A stretch of 64,000 nucleotides of DNA from Drosophila miranda (GCF_003369915.1 NW_022881625.1:1860001-1924000); one strand, 5' to 3'; shown: positions 45,263 to 57,845, counted from the first letter of the stretch. The notes: generated by a model from the letters alone, not told the origin. A program made the numbers and translations.

Positions 45263-46020
45263 CTATCGGTACGACGAAGGTCGGAGGAATAGTGTTACTC
45301 GAGCCAAGACCCGCGATTTATTCACAGACACGGCCATAGACAGACGGCACGCAAAGGTTAATTCAATTACTGCCACACTCTCAGAGGCATGTATCTGTAT
45401 CTGTGGCTGTGGCAAGGGTACAGCAGCTACTTTGTATCTTTTGCCATAGTTCTCTCTCATTGACCCGCGGGGTTAACGAGTAATAGAATCTACCGTTTAT
45501 TATTGGACATTCCAACGCCAATTTGGAGCGATTCGATTCGATTCCCTTTCAGAGGCCCGTACAGAAATCTGTGTGGCGCCATTCGCCCCCTGCCCCCTCT
45601 CCTTGTCGTGGGATGGATGATCACCTTTTAATTGATTTTCAACACTTTGATCCTTCAGATACTGTATCTATGCACTGATTTCTGCAGAAGATCCGTTACT
45701 GCTCACACGGACCGCCCAAGCGCGACTGCTGGAACACCGTCCGCGGAGCCACCCATTTATGTTGATTCCCCGATGTGGATGCTGGACAGAGTAATCGGGC
45801 TTGGGCATGAGTACTCGTGAGTGTATCGTATCAATCGCTCGCTTTGGGGTTCACAATTCTAATTGATCTCCGCTTTCCGCTCTTGGGGTAGGTTCCGCCG
45901 AAAGAGGCGCTTCAATTTACAATGAGAGCAAAAGAGACATTCTGTAGAGGGTTTTTCTTTTCTTTGCTTTTCTTTTCTTTATTCTTTTTCTTTCATTTGG
46001 AGGGTGGAAGGTGCAACAAT

Positions 46021-46720
46021 CTAAAACGGAGGCAGACTCTTGAGCCTCCTGCTGGTGCGCAGCACGAATGGTGCCGGCTGATTTGTACCGGCATTTCCTC
46101 CAGCGGGAACGACTTCGGGAGCAGCTACGGGAGCGACTGCGGGAGCGACTCCGACTCGCCTTCATCGTCCGAGCCCCGAGCATTACGCTGTCCAAAGTAG
46201 TGCGGGACGCCCGCAGTGTCATCATGTGCCGGGTGCTGCGTTCGCCCAAGGTGTTGCGCACCTTCAGGCAGCTCTTCTGCGACAGGGTTCTTTTTTTTTC
46301 GCCCGTACCCAGGGCGAGGACGCGGCGCTGGCACTCGCCGAATGCCACGGCATGGCTGCTGGTGGGTCCGTCGTCCTCATTGCCGGGCCGTTCAAAAATC
46401 GTCTCGAGACCGGTGGGCCTCGACTTTGCGATGGTCTGCGATGGCGCCTGAGAGCCGGTGGTCGGCGTCAGGCTGGGCTTCTTGGCCAGGCGGCTGGGAC
46501 TAAGACTGGGCCTGGCGGCGCTCTGGCTCTTGCTCTTGCAGGCGCGCGGCGGCATTTGGCGCCGAACCATAGTCGCGGTTGCCACAGATCCTGTATCCCC
46601 CGGTATACTCCCGGCTGAAATGAGAGGAAATGAGAAATGAGTTACGACTGTCCGATGGCCGCAGAACCGAGTACTTTCTTTACCTTTAGCTTTGCCTTCA
46701 AGTTTTTTCTTTGCAGGCAT
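46021..46720 (-). pseudogene. Gene 1 copy M2 (two small deletions)
   Basis: ATG at 46720 and the same intron. A 1-bp loss (GAGCCCCGAG, near 46176) and a 4-bp loss (CGAC, near 46150) in exon 2 shift the frame after SVMLG. The usual stop near 46021 is no longer in the starting frame. The 4-bp loss is shared with M3. Confidence 0.6.
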
Positions 46721-48788
46721 TTCTCGTATCTTTTTCCGTCTCCTGGGTAAACCTTTCGACTTCTCAAACGAGCAACGAGCCTCTTTGGGTTGAAGGCTCT
46801 CAGTGCTCCACAGAGGAGGGGCTGAGAGGCTGGGGTGTGAGCCGCCAGCAACCAAGCGCGTTGCTTTATTAATATTTGTGGGCAGTATATGTCTTAATTT
46901 AATTTATGTACATTTTTGTGTTTGTTTTACAATTCAACTATTGAGTCTCAATACCCACGCTACAAGGAGTGGAAACAGCAGCCGAGAGAGAGAGCGATCC
47001 CAATACCCACGCTACACGAAGGAGAAGCAGCAGCCAGAACAAGAGCCACGAAGAGGGGAATAGTCGGATCTCTCCCACTGCGACCAGTGACGCCGATGTG
47101 ATCAACAACTCTCCCCGGCCAGCCCGAAGCCAACGCCTACAAGGGAGACCGAGAGAGAGGCCGCCGTCGCGAAACTGAGAGAGAGTTTTTCACTTAAAAC
47201 AATGGGGGGAGCAACACCGGAACCAGATCCCACAGGAACCACGACGAGCATCACTAGCATTAATACCGACGTCACACGAAGGGGAAATCGCAGCCAAGAG
47301 AGAGCCAGGGCTGGAGCGATCCCATACCTTTGTCACACGAAGGGGAAATGGTAGCCGAGAGCGATCCCAATACCCACGCTACAAGGAGGGGAAACAGCAG
47401 CCGAGGAACTCCAGCGCCACCGCTCCTATACGCCGTCTACTTATTTGTATATGTACTAAATTCAAATAATACATGCCATATTTTACATTTTACATGTAGT
47501 TGCAGTGTTTTTGGCTGAACAATGGGAAGGTAACACTAGTTACAGTAGTGGTAGGTATTCGGTATTTTTTATGCAAGTATTTTGAGTAAAGAAAGTTAAG
47601 GTAACACTAGACTTAACATTAACATGTGTTTTCTTTTACAATGGATTGCGTCTTTTCAGTCCGTTCCCGTCCTCGGAGCGGGCTTCATATAAGTGGCGGC
47701 GCAAGGCTGATCCTCATATCAGTATCAGCATAGGCCCTGTAGTTGGATGGGTGCGTACCGCCGCAACTTTGGCATTTAGCTGGGTGCGGTGGACTAAACC
47801 ACCGCACTTTACACAGACGAAGCCGCGTTGACAGAAGTTGTTAAACCGCCGCAATTTTCGCATTTAGCTGGGTGCGGTGGACGAAACCACCGCACTTTAC
47901 ACAGGCGAAGCCGCGTTGACAGTAGTTGTGTGTGGTTTAAGAAATCTTTGTGTTTTATGATTCTCTTTGTGGTTCGTGATTTGAATATATGTTTAGTGGC
48001 GCACAGAATTTTAATTTACATTGGCGAGAAAGAGGAAATTAAGCTTGTTGGTAGTGGTTGGGAAGGGGAATGTGAATGTGTGTGGGGCGAGTTGGGAAAA
48101 TGGCTGCTTGGCTTGGCGTCGGCATTTTAATGTATTCCTTATTGGCGTTAATTAAGAATTTTTAACAGTTTAGTTGGGCGGCAAACAAGTTAAGGGGCTC
48201 GTTAGTCGCCCGACGTGTCACACCGCTTCATCTGCCTCGTCGATCATCTGTAACTGTATCTGTATCTGTACAAAGGAGCCTAGAATTTCTTAGATCTGTG
48301 TTCTTCTACCATCCTCTACATGGATTGGTTCCACATTAATCCTAAAGATGCACAAATTGTATAGCTTGAACAAAAAAAAAAACACATACAATAATCGCAT
48401 ATCACATATTATGTTTTTTGTGGAGAGGGGTAGGGGAGGGGGAGGGGGAGGGTTCCAAAGTATTTACACGGTCCAATGTTTGCACGGGTAATATAATGGA
48501 GATTCTCTTGGTAAAGATTTTATTCGAAATTTATTCGCCCAACTATCGAGAAAGACTCGCGTGTGCCGTACGATACGATCCATTACGATACGATATCGTC
48601 TGTGGGCTATATATGTATGTATATTGATGTGTGCATATGTATGTACAATCCGAAGAGAGAATTACTCTTGTTTTGTTCTCTTTCCTAGATGATAATATCT
48701 AATCAGTGGTTCTGGAAGGGGGTGCTTAAACCTACGACGAAAGCTATAATCCAGTGGATGGGTCGGAATAGGTGTCCTGTTCCTCCGC

Positions 48789-49234
48789 TCAGACATAGAC
48801 CTCTCCTGTCTTGGCCTCGGGACTGTTTTTGGCGAGGGTTGAGGTAGCACTCGTGGCCGTTGCCGTGGCGCCGCTCTGGGGCAGGGCGATCGTGCCACCG
48901 GATGAAGGTGGTGATGCCGCCGCCGCCGCCCGCACCCGGCCCACGGTCATGCCGTTGCTGGAGCCACTGTTGCTGTAGCCGTCCTGCTCCTGGGCCAGGT
49001 CCACGATGGACAGGGACGAGGGGAAGCGCTGAATGGAGAGCGAGACGGGGATCGTGGTGATGACGTCATTGGGCTCGTAGCCACTGGCCGTTGTCGTGAT
49101 GGTCGGCAGCTGGGCGTTCGCCGCGATGGGAAGGATGCTCAGGGTCCCCGTGGGAATGGTGTACCCGCCGCCGCTGCTGTTGGCCATCGTGAAGGGAAAC
49201 GACAGCGTGGTGATGTTCGTGGCAGCGGAGAGGG
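48789..49234 (-). pseudogene. EVYV terminal exon, copy M3
   Basis: It has the M2-type deletion of about 153 bp plus a 1-bp loss in a C run (GGCCCACGG). Together they bring the end back to the original frame, so it reads SSGGTIALPQSG and ends GEVYV. The middle is read out of frame (GRVRAAAAASPP). Confidence 0.45.
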
Positions 49235-49320
49235 CTACGGAATCGAGAATCGAAGGGAGAGAGATTGTGGTTGGAGTATCTGAATCTGCATCTGCGGGAG
49301 TATCTGTGCCCGGTACTCAC

Positions 49321-49539
49321 TGCTGTGAGCTCGCTGTAAATGATGACCACTGCGGGCAGGGTCAACGCCTTGACGCAGCACATGAGGAACCCAAAGAAGA
49401 GCCACGCGATCTCCCCGCAGGTGGAGAAGCGGAAGAGCTGCAGGAAGCCGATCGGCTGTGTGGGCTCCAGTCCTGCGGCCACCGGCGCCTCATCCAGGGA
49501 CTTGCCATCGGTTGTCGTCGTGCCAGAAGCCTCGTCCAT
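49321..49539 (-). pseudogene. Mdr65: Mdr65 exon 1, copy M3
   Basis: Intact 73 codons, ATG at 49539, GTGAGT donor, with the same SELTA change as M2. Confidence 0.75.
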
Positions 49540-50297
49540 CTATCGGTACGACGAAGGACGGAGGAATAGTGTTACTCGAGCCAAGACCCGCGATTTATTC
49601 ACAGACACGGACATAGACAGACGGCACGCAAAGGTTAATTCAATTACTGCCACACTCTCAGAGGCATGTATCTGTATCTGTGGCTGTGGCAAGGGTACAG
49701 CAGCTACTTTGTATCTTTTGCCATAGTTCTCTCTCATTGACCCGCGGGGTTAACGAGTAATAGAATCTACCGTTTATTATTGGACATTCCAACGCCAATT
49801 TGGAGCGATTCGATTCGATTCCCTTTCAGAGGCCCGTACAGAAATCTGTGTGGCGCCATTCGCCCCCTGCCCCCTCTCCTTGTCGTGGGATGGATGATCA
49901 CCTTTTAATTGATTTTCAACACTTTGATCCTTCAGATACTGTATCTATGCACTGATTTCTGCAGAAGATCCGTTACTGCTCACACGGACCGCCCAAGCGC
50001 GACTGCTGGAACACCGTCCGCGGAGCCACCCATTTATGTTGATTCCCCGATGTGGATGCTGGACAGAGTAATCGGGCTTGGGCATGAGTACTCGTGAGTG
50101 TATCGTATCAATCGCTCGCTTTGGGGTTCACAATTCTAATTGATCTCCGCTTTCCGCTCTTGGGGTAGGTTCCGCCGAAAGAGGCGCTTCAATTTACAAT
50201 GAGAGCAAAAGAGACATTCTGTAGAGGGTTTTTCTTTTCTTTGCTTTTCTTTTCTTTATTCTTTTTCTTTCATTTGGAGGGTGGAAGGTGCAACAAT

Positions 50298-50998
50298 CTA
50301 AAACGGAGGCAGACTCTTGAGCCTCCTGCTGGTGCGCAGCACGAATGGTGCCGGCTGATTTGTACCGGCATTTCCTCCAGCGGGAACGACTTCGGGAGCA
50401 GCTACGGGAGCGACTGCGGGAGCGACTCCGACTCGCCTTCATCGTCCGAGCCCCCGAGCATTACGCTGTCCAAAGTAGTGCGGGACGCCCGCAGTGTCAT
50501 CATGTGCCGGGTGCTGCGTTCGCCCAAGGTGTTGCGCACCTTCAGGCAGCTCTTCTGCGACAGGGTTCTTTTTTTTTCGCCCGTACCCAGGGCGAGGACG
50601 CGGCGCTGGCACTCGCCGAATGCCACGGCATGGCTGCTGGTGGGTCCGTCGTCCTCATTGCCGGGCCGTTCAAAAATCGTCTCGAGACCGGTGGGCCTCG
50701 ACTTTGCGATGGTCTGCGATGGCGCCTGAGAGCCGGTGGTCGGCGTCAGGCTGGGCTTCTTGGCCAGGCGGCTGGGACTAAGACTGGGCCTGGCGGCGCT
50801 CTGGCTCTTGCTCTTGCAGGCGCGCGGCGGCATTTGGCGCCGAACCATAGTCGCGGTTGCCACAGATCCTGTATCCCCCGGTATACTCCCGGCTGAAATG
50901 AGACGAAATGAGAAATGAGTTACGACTGTCCGATGGCCGCAGAACCGAGTACTTTCTTTACCTTTAGCTTTGCCTTCAAGTTTTTTCTTTGCAGGCAT
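50298..50998 (-). pseudogene. Gene 1 copy M3 (4-bp deletion)
   Basis: ATG at 50998. The 4-bp CGAC loss near 50430 shifts the frame after SDDEGES and gives an early stop at 50402, removing the C-terminal FVLRTSRRLK segment. Confidence 0.6.
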
Positions 50999-53135
50999 TT
51001 CTCGTATCTTTTTCCGTCTCCTGGGTAAACCTTTCGACTTCTCAAACGAGCAACGAGCCTCTTTGGGTTGAAGGCTCTCAGTGCTCCACAGAGGAGGGGC
51101 TGAGAGGCTGGGGTGTGAGCCGCCAGCAACCAAGCGCGTTGCTTTATTAATATTTGTGGGCAGTATATGTCTTAATTTAATTTATGTACATTTTTGTGTT
51201 TGTTTTACAATTCAACTATTGAGTCTCAATACCCACGCTACAAGGAGTGGAAACAGCAGCCGAGAGAGAGAGCGATCCCAATACCCACGCTACACGAAGG
51301 AGAAGCAGCAGCCAGAACAAGAGCCACGAAGAGGGGAATAGTCGGATCTCTCCCACTGCGACCAGTGACGCCGATGTGATCAACAACTCTCCCCGGCCAG
51401 CCCGAAGCCAACGCCTACAAGGGAGACCGAGAGAGAGGCCGCCGTCGCGAAACTGAGAGAGAGTTTTTCACTTAAAACAATGGGGGGAGCAACACCGGAA
51501 CCAGATCCCACAGGAACCACGACGAGCATCACTAGCATTAATACCGACGTCACACGAAGGGGAAATCGCAGCCAAGAGAGAGCCAGGGCTGGAGCGATCC
51601 CATACCTTTGTCACACGAAGGGGAAATGGTAGCCGAGAGCGATCCCAATACCCACGCTACAAGGAGGGGAAACAGCAGCCGAGGAACTCCAGCGCCACCG
51701 CTCCTATACGCCGTCTACTTATTTGTATATGTACTAAATTCAAATAATACATGCCATATTTTACATTTTACATGTAGTTGCAGTGTTTTTGGCTGAACAA
51801 TGGGAAGGTAACACTAGTTACAGTAGTGGTAGGTATTCGGTATTTTTTATGCAAGTATTTTGAGTAAAGAAAGTTAAGGTAACACTAGACTTAACATTAA
51901 CATGTGTTTTCTTTTACAATGGATTGCGTCTTTTCAGTCCGATCCCGTCCTCGGAGCGGGCTTCATATAAGTGGCGGCGCAAGGCTGATCCTCATATCAG
52001 CATCAGCATAGGCCCTGTAGTTGGATGGGTGCGTACCGCCACAACTTTGGCATTTAGCTGGGTGCGGTGGACGAAACCACCGCACTTTACACAGACGAAG
52101 CCGCGTTGACAGAAGTTGTTAAGCCGCCGCAACTTTGGCATTTAGCTGGGTGCGGTGGACGAAACCACCGCACCTTACACAGACGAAGCCGCGTTGACAG
52201 AAGTAGTTAAACCGCCGCAATTTTCGCATTTAGCTGGGTGCGGTGGACGAAACCACCGCACTTTACACAGGCGAAGCCGCGTTGACAGTAGTCGTTAGTC
52301 TGTGGTTTAAGAAATCTTTGTGTTTTATGATTCTCTTTGTGGTTTGTGATTTGAATATATGTTTAGTGGCGCACAGAATTTTAATTTACATTGGCGAGAA
52401 AGAGGAAATAAAGCTTGTCGGTAGTGGTTGGGAAGGGGAATGTGAATGTGTGTGGGGCGAGTTGGGAAAATGGCTGCTTGGCTTGGCGTCGGCATTTTAA
52501 TGTATTCCTTATTGGCGTTAATTAAGAATTTTTAACAGTTTAGTTGGGCGGCAAACAAGTTAAGGGGCTCGTTAGTCGCCCGACGTGTCACACCGCTTCA
52601 TCTGCCTCGTCGATCATCTGTAACTGTATCTGTATCTGTACAAAGGAGCCTAGAATTTCTTAGATCTGTGTTCTTCTACCATCCTCTACATGGATTGGTT
52701 CCACATTAATCCTAAAGATGCACAAATTTTATAGCTTGAACAAAAAAAAAAAAAACACATACAATAATCGCATATCACATATTATGTTTTTTGTGGAGAG
52801 GGGCAGGGGGAGGGTTCCAAAGTATTTACACGGTCCAATGTTTGCACGGGTAATATAATGGAGATTCTCTTGGTAAAGATTTTATTCGTAATTTATTCGC
52901 CCAACTATCGAGAAAGACTCGCGTGTGCCGTACGATACGATCCATTACGATAGGATATCGTCTGTGGGCTATATATGTATGTATATTGATGTGTGTATGT
53001 ACAATCCGAAGAGAGGATTACTCTTGTTTTGTTCTCTTTCCTAGATGATAATACCGTATCAGTGGTTCTGGAAGGGGGTGCTTAAACCTACGACGAAAGC
53101 TATAATAAGTCGGAATAGGTGTCCTGTTCCTCCGC

Positions 53136-53737
53136 TCAGACATAGACCTCTCCTGTCTTGGCCTCGGGAATGTGTTTGGCGAGGGTTGAGGTAGCACTCG
53201 TGGACGTTGCCGTGGCGCCGCTCTGGGGCAGGGCGATCGTGCCACCGGATGAAGAGTTGTCCACTGTATCCACTGTGGGGGCTCCTGCCGAACGCACCGA
53301 GGAGCGCACTGTGGGGTCCTGCAGGTTGAAGCTCAGACTGAAGCTGTTGTTCCGCGAAATGTTGCCGTTGCCGCTGCCGTTCAGGGGCTTCACGGACAGG
53401 AGGGCCGTGGTGGTAATGCCGCCGCCGCCGCCCGCCCCCGGTCCCACGGTCATGCCGTTGCTGGAGCCACTGTTGCTGTAGCCGTCCTGCTCCTGGGCCA
53501 GGTCCACGATGGACAGGGACGAGGGGAAGCGCTGAATGGAGAGCGAGACGGGGATCGTGGTGATGACGTCATTGGGCTCGTAGCCACTGGCTGTTGTCGT
53601 GATGGTCGGCAGCTGGGCGTTCGCCGCGATGGGAAGGATGCTCAGGGTCCCCGTGGGAATGGTGTACCCGCCGCCGCTGCTGTTGGCCATCGTGAAGGGA
53701 AACGACAGCGTGGTGATGTTCGTGGCAGCGGAGAGGG
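53136..53737 (-). pseudogene. EVYV terminal exon, copy M4 (full length)
   Basis: The longest copy, with an open frame of 184 residues from MANSSGGG to GEVYV and no internal deletion. It is preceded by the TTCCGTAG acceptor. It may be closest to the source exon. Identity unknown. Confidence 0.45.
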
Positions 53738-53823
53738 CTACGGAATCGAGAATCGAAGGGAGAGAGATTGTGGTTGGAGTATCTGAATCTGCATCTGCGG
53801 GAGTATCTGTGCCCGGTACTCAC

Positions 53824-54042
53824 TGCTGTGAACTCGCTGTAAATGATGACCACTGCGGGCAGGGTCAACGCCTTGACGCAGCACATGAGGAACCCAAAGA
53901 AGAGCCACGCGATCTCCCCGCAGGTGGAGAAGCGGAGGAGCTGCAGGAAGCCGATCGGCTGTGTGGGCTCCAGTCCTGCGGCCACCGGCGCCTCATCCAG
54001 GGACTTGCCATCGGTTGTCGTCGTGCCAGAAGCCTCGTCCAT
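53824..54042 (-). pseudogene. Mdr65: Mdr65 exon 1, copy M4
   Basis: Intact 73 codons with ATG at 54042 and a GTGAGT donor. It reads FLQLLRFSTCGE, a Leu for Phe change. Confidence 0.75.
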
Positions 54043-54804
54043 CTATCGGTACGACGAAGGACGGAGGAATAGTGTTCCTCGAGCCAAGACCCGCGATTTA
54101 TTCACAGACACGGACAGAGACAGACGGCACGCAAAGGTTAATTCAATTACTGCCACACTCTCAGAGGCATGTATCTGTATCTGTGGCTGTGGCAAGGGTA
54201 CAGCAGCTACTTTGTATCTTTTGCCATAGTTCTCTCTCATTGACCCGCGGGGTTAACGAGTAATAGAATTTACCGTTTATTATTGGACATTCCAACGCCA
54301 ATTTGGAGCGATTCGATTCGATTCGATTCCCTTTCAGAGGCCCGTACAGAAATCTGTGTGGCGCCATTCGCCCCTGCCCCCTCTCCTTGTCGTGGGATGG
54401 ATGATCACCTTTTAATTGATTTTCAACACTTTGATCCTTCAGATACTGTATCTATGCACTGATTTCTGCAGAAGATCCGTTACTGCTCACTCGGACCGCC
54501 CAAGCGCGACTGCTGGAACACCGTCCGCGGAGCCACCCATTTATGTTGATTCCCCGATGTGGATGCTGGACAGAGTACTCGGGCTTGGGCATGAGTACTC
54601 GTGAGTGTATCGTATCAATCGCTCGCTTTGGGGTTCACAATTCTAATTGATCTCCGCTTTCCGCTCTTGGGGTAGGTTCCGCCGAAAGAGGCGCTTCAAT
54701 TTACAATGAGAGCAAAAGAGACATTCTGTAGAGGGTTTTTCTTTTCTTTGCTTTTCTTTTCTTTATTTTTTTTCCTTCATTTGGAGGGTGGAAGGTGCAA
54801 CAAT

Positions 54805-55509
54805 CTAAAACGGAGGCAGACTCTTGAGCCTCCTGCTGGTGCGCAGCACGAATGGTGCCGGCTGATTTGTACCGGCATTTCCTCCAGCGGGAACGACTTC
54901 GGGAGCAGCTACGGGAGCGACTGCGGGAGCGACTCCGACCGACTCGCCTTCATCGTCCGAGCCCCCGAGCACTACGCTGTCCAAAGTAGTGCGGGACGCC
55001 CGCAGTGTCATCATGTGCCGGGTACTGCGTTCGCCCAAGGTGTTGCGCACCTTCAGGCAGCTCTTCTGCGACAGGGTTCTTTTTTTTTCGCCCGTACCCA
55101 GGGCGAGGACGCGGCGCTGGCACTCGCCGAATGCCACGGCATGGCTGCTGGTGGGCCCGTCGTCCTCATTGCCGGGCCGTTCAAAAATCGTCTCGAGACC
55201 GGTGGGCCTCGACTTTGCGATGGTCTGCGATGGCGCCTGAGAACCGGTGGTCGGCGTCAGGCTGGGCTTCTTGGCCAGGCGGCTGGGACTAAGACTGGGC
55301 CTGGCGGCGCTCTGGCTCTTGCTCTTGCAGGCGCGCGGCGGCATTTGGCGCCGAACCATAGTCGCGGTTGCCACAGCTCCTGTATCCCCCGGTATACTCC
55401 CGGCTGAAATGAGACGAAATGAGAAATGAGTTACGACTGTCCGATGGCCGCAGAACCGAGTACTTCCTTTACCTTTAGCTTTGCCTTCAAGTTTTTTCTT
55501 TGCAGGCAT
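54805..55509 (-). CDS. Gene 1 copy M4 (intact, 211 residues)
   Basis: Exon 1 is 55473-55509, the intron 55404-55472, and exon 2 is 54805-55403. The start MPAKKKLEGKAK is as in P, and the AVAPVAAPE segment is as in M1. One substitution is visible (SVVLGG for SVMLGG). It is the best candidate for an original or functional form of this gene in the window, although its promoter, if any, would be the T leader region. Confidence 0.55.
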   Translation of the reverse strand: MPAKKKLEGKAKGKGSTRFCGHRTVVTHFSFRLISAGSIPGDTGAVATATMVRRQMPPRACKSKSQSAARPSLSPSRLAKKPSLTPTTGSQAPSQTIAKSRPTGLETIFERPGNEDDGPTSSHAVAFGECQRRVLALGTGEKKRTLSQKSCLKVRNTLGERSTRHMMTLRASRTTLDSVVLGGSDDEGESVGVAPAVAPVAAPEVVPAGGNAGTNQPAPFVLRTSRRLKSLPPF

Positions 55510-57089
55510 TTCTCGTATCTTTTTCCGGCTTTTCCGTCTCCTGGGTAAACCTTTCGACTTCTCAAACGAGCAACGAGCAACGAGGCTCTTTGGGTTGAGG
55601 GCTCTCAGTGCTCCACAGGGGAGGGGCTGAGAGGCTGGGGTGTGAGCCGCCAGCAACCAAGCGCGTTGCTTCATTAATATTTTTTTGGGCAGTATATGTC
55701 TTAATTTAATTTATGTACATTTTTGTGTTTGTTTTACAATTAAACTTTAAACGACACTTCAAACACACACTAGTACATTTGATGGCACAATAAACTTTAC
55801 AAACATATAATACTGCAGCAACGAAACACTTGTAACCTCGAAATAGGCCCGCAGCCAGAAGGGTTGGGGGGGGGAAGGGAAAAAGAGAGAGACACAAAAT
55901 ATTCGGCACTTTGACGGAGGGACTAAACTAAACCTCGAACACGTCTCGACTCCACAACGTTCACGACACGACTTTTCCTTTGGACAGAGACCCAGACTCG
56001 AGACCAATCCACGATCGGGGCAAAAGGCTCCAAAAGTACGAATTGTCAAGAGGGGGAGGGGGGACTCGTCAAGTGTGTGTAATAGTGTGTCAAGTGTGTG
56101 TGTGTGTGTGTGTGGTGTGAGTCAAGAAAGTAAAGTGGGGCCACGCTCAAAAGTATGCTGTCTCTTCCCTTTGTAATTCCCCTAACTTAAAAATTTGATT
56201 TGCAATCCCCTGTGAGTTCGTCAACTTGATGTTTTGTTGGCTGTAATGCGGTGTGTGGTCTTCAGTCCCCTCTACTACCCTTGCCGCCTGCTGAGGGCAG
56301 ACGACTAGGAATGTATCATGTACATGTGGGCGGGCAGTTTATAGGGGGCGTAATTGTTTTATGCGAAGACTAGCATTTTTGGCTCAATTTAGGCCGTAGT
56401 GGTGGTGGTATGGCGGCAACTGATGCTGATTTGAAAGTCGATTTGAAACCGATAATCAATTGTCAGCACCGTTGCCGCCGCAGATTTTTATCACAGATTG
56501 TAATAATTTTGTAGTGGGGTGTCGGAGAACCGCACTAATTACGAAAATAACAATGGGGGGGGGGGGGGAAGAGGGGGTTAAAGAAATGAGATCGAAAATT
56601 CAGAAAATGCAGTGTTGCAACACGTAGTCAATTGAGGAATAGATAAAGAGAAAAGGTAAACAATGCAGGTTCTTTGCGTGGAAAATAAAAAAAAAAGAGA
56701 CAAGCACTTGCAGAAATAACAATACAGATAAGTAGTAGACTGGAGTGAAGACGACGGAAAAACAGGTAATAAAAGAGATACTACACTGGAACAAAGACGA
56801 GACAAAACAGGTACAATTGATTTACGTTAACAATATTACAATAAACATAACAATTTAAAATAATGTCTATATCTTTTTTTTTTCTATAATTACAGGGAAG
56901 ACAAGAAACAGCGGAGCATCGGCCGGCTTAGCAAAACACAATGCTTGTAAAGACATTGCGTTGCATACCGGCCGACCCCGTCGTCCCCCTGATCATCGAA
57001 ATTGGCGTCATCCGAAGTCGTCAGAAGTAGGTGCAATTAGCACCTCGTCGTCGTCGTTGTGGCTGTGGCTGCCCTCTTGGAGAACCAGT

Positions 57090-57845
57090 GGCACTGGTCC
57101 GGCCACCAGCTGGGAGCCAGGAGTAGACGGCACACATTTTACTGTGGCGACACGGGTCCGGCCGCCAAAGTGAAATGGATGTGAGTGTGTGTGTGCGTCG
57201 GCTATTGTGGCCCTAATGTAGAGCGAGTGGCACTGGTCCGGCCACCAGCTGGGAGCCAGGAGTAGATGGCACACATTTTACTGTGGCGACACGGGTCCGG
57301 CCGCCAAAGTGAAATGGATGTGAGTGTGTGTGTGCGTCGGCAATTGTGGCCCTAATGTAGAGCGAGTGGCACTGGTCCGGCCACCAGCTGTGGGCAATGG
57401 CGGACAACGACACACCTACTCGAACGGCACAGGTCCGGCCGCCCAAGTGTAATGGATGTTTGTGTGTGTGTGTATTTCCATTCCAGGTACACATGGCACT
57501 CTGAATGCCACGGCACCTGGTTCCAGCAACCAGTTGAGGGCAATGGCGGACATGACACACCTACTCGAACGGCACAGGTCCGGCCGCCCAAGTGTAATGG
57601 ATGTTTGTGTGTGTGCGTCTGTGTAGCGGAGAGTATTGTCGGTGTCATTTTAATCGTAATTGCAGCTGATTAATTTCTTGCTTTTCCTTTCCAGCTCCTT
57701 TGGCACTCTGAATGCCGTTGGCACTGGATCCGGCCACCAACTAAGGTCGATGGCGGCCACGACACACCTACTCGAACGGCACAGGTCCGGCCGCCCAAGT
57801 GTAATGGGTGTTTGTGTGTGTGTGTGTATTTCCATTCCAGGTACA
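57090..57845 (-). repeat. T6 3'-UTR tandem repeats
   Basis: About five units with (TG)n runs on the + strand, near 57182, 57320, 57460, 57606 and 57812. One spacer of about 100 bp near 57620-57695 is private to this copy. Confidence 0.7.

Larger units (their letters stand above)
42574..46938 (-). other. Cassette M2 (complete tandem unit, 4365 bp)
   Basis: A full unit between two TATTGAGTCTCAATA/T-tail junctions. Starting from 42574 it holds the CCTTCGTGT-type repeat block, a knuckle block with three 88-bp units (43393, 43481, 43569), the 3' UTR-like DNA, the EVYV exon, the Mdr65 exon, gene 1, and the T leader and tail. At the junction a T tail of about 65 bp with GTTGAATTG is attached directly to the repeat block. 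Confidence 0.8.
46939..51216 (-). other. Cassette M3 (complete tandem unit, 4278 bp)
   Basis: Same order as M2, with two 88-bp knuckle units (about 47758-47925), one fewer than M2, which explains the 87-bp size difference. It shares with M2 the deletion in the EVYV exon, the 4-bp deletion in gene 1 and several substitutions, so M2 and M3 are sister duplicates. Confidence 0.8.
51217..55680 (-). other. Cassette M4 (first unit after T6)
   Basis: It carries the T leader at 55680-55590, joined to the T6 3' end through an A7 junction. Gene 1, the Mdr65 exon, the EVYV exon, 3' UTR-like DNA, a knuckle block (52036-52300, three units) and the repeat block follow, ending at the junction with M3. It has the most intact coding pieces of all copies. 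Confidence 0.8.
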
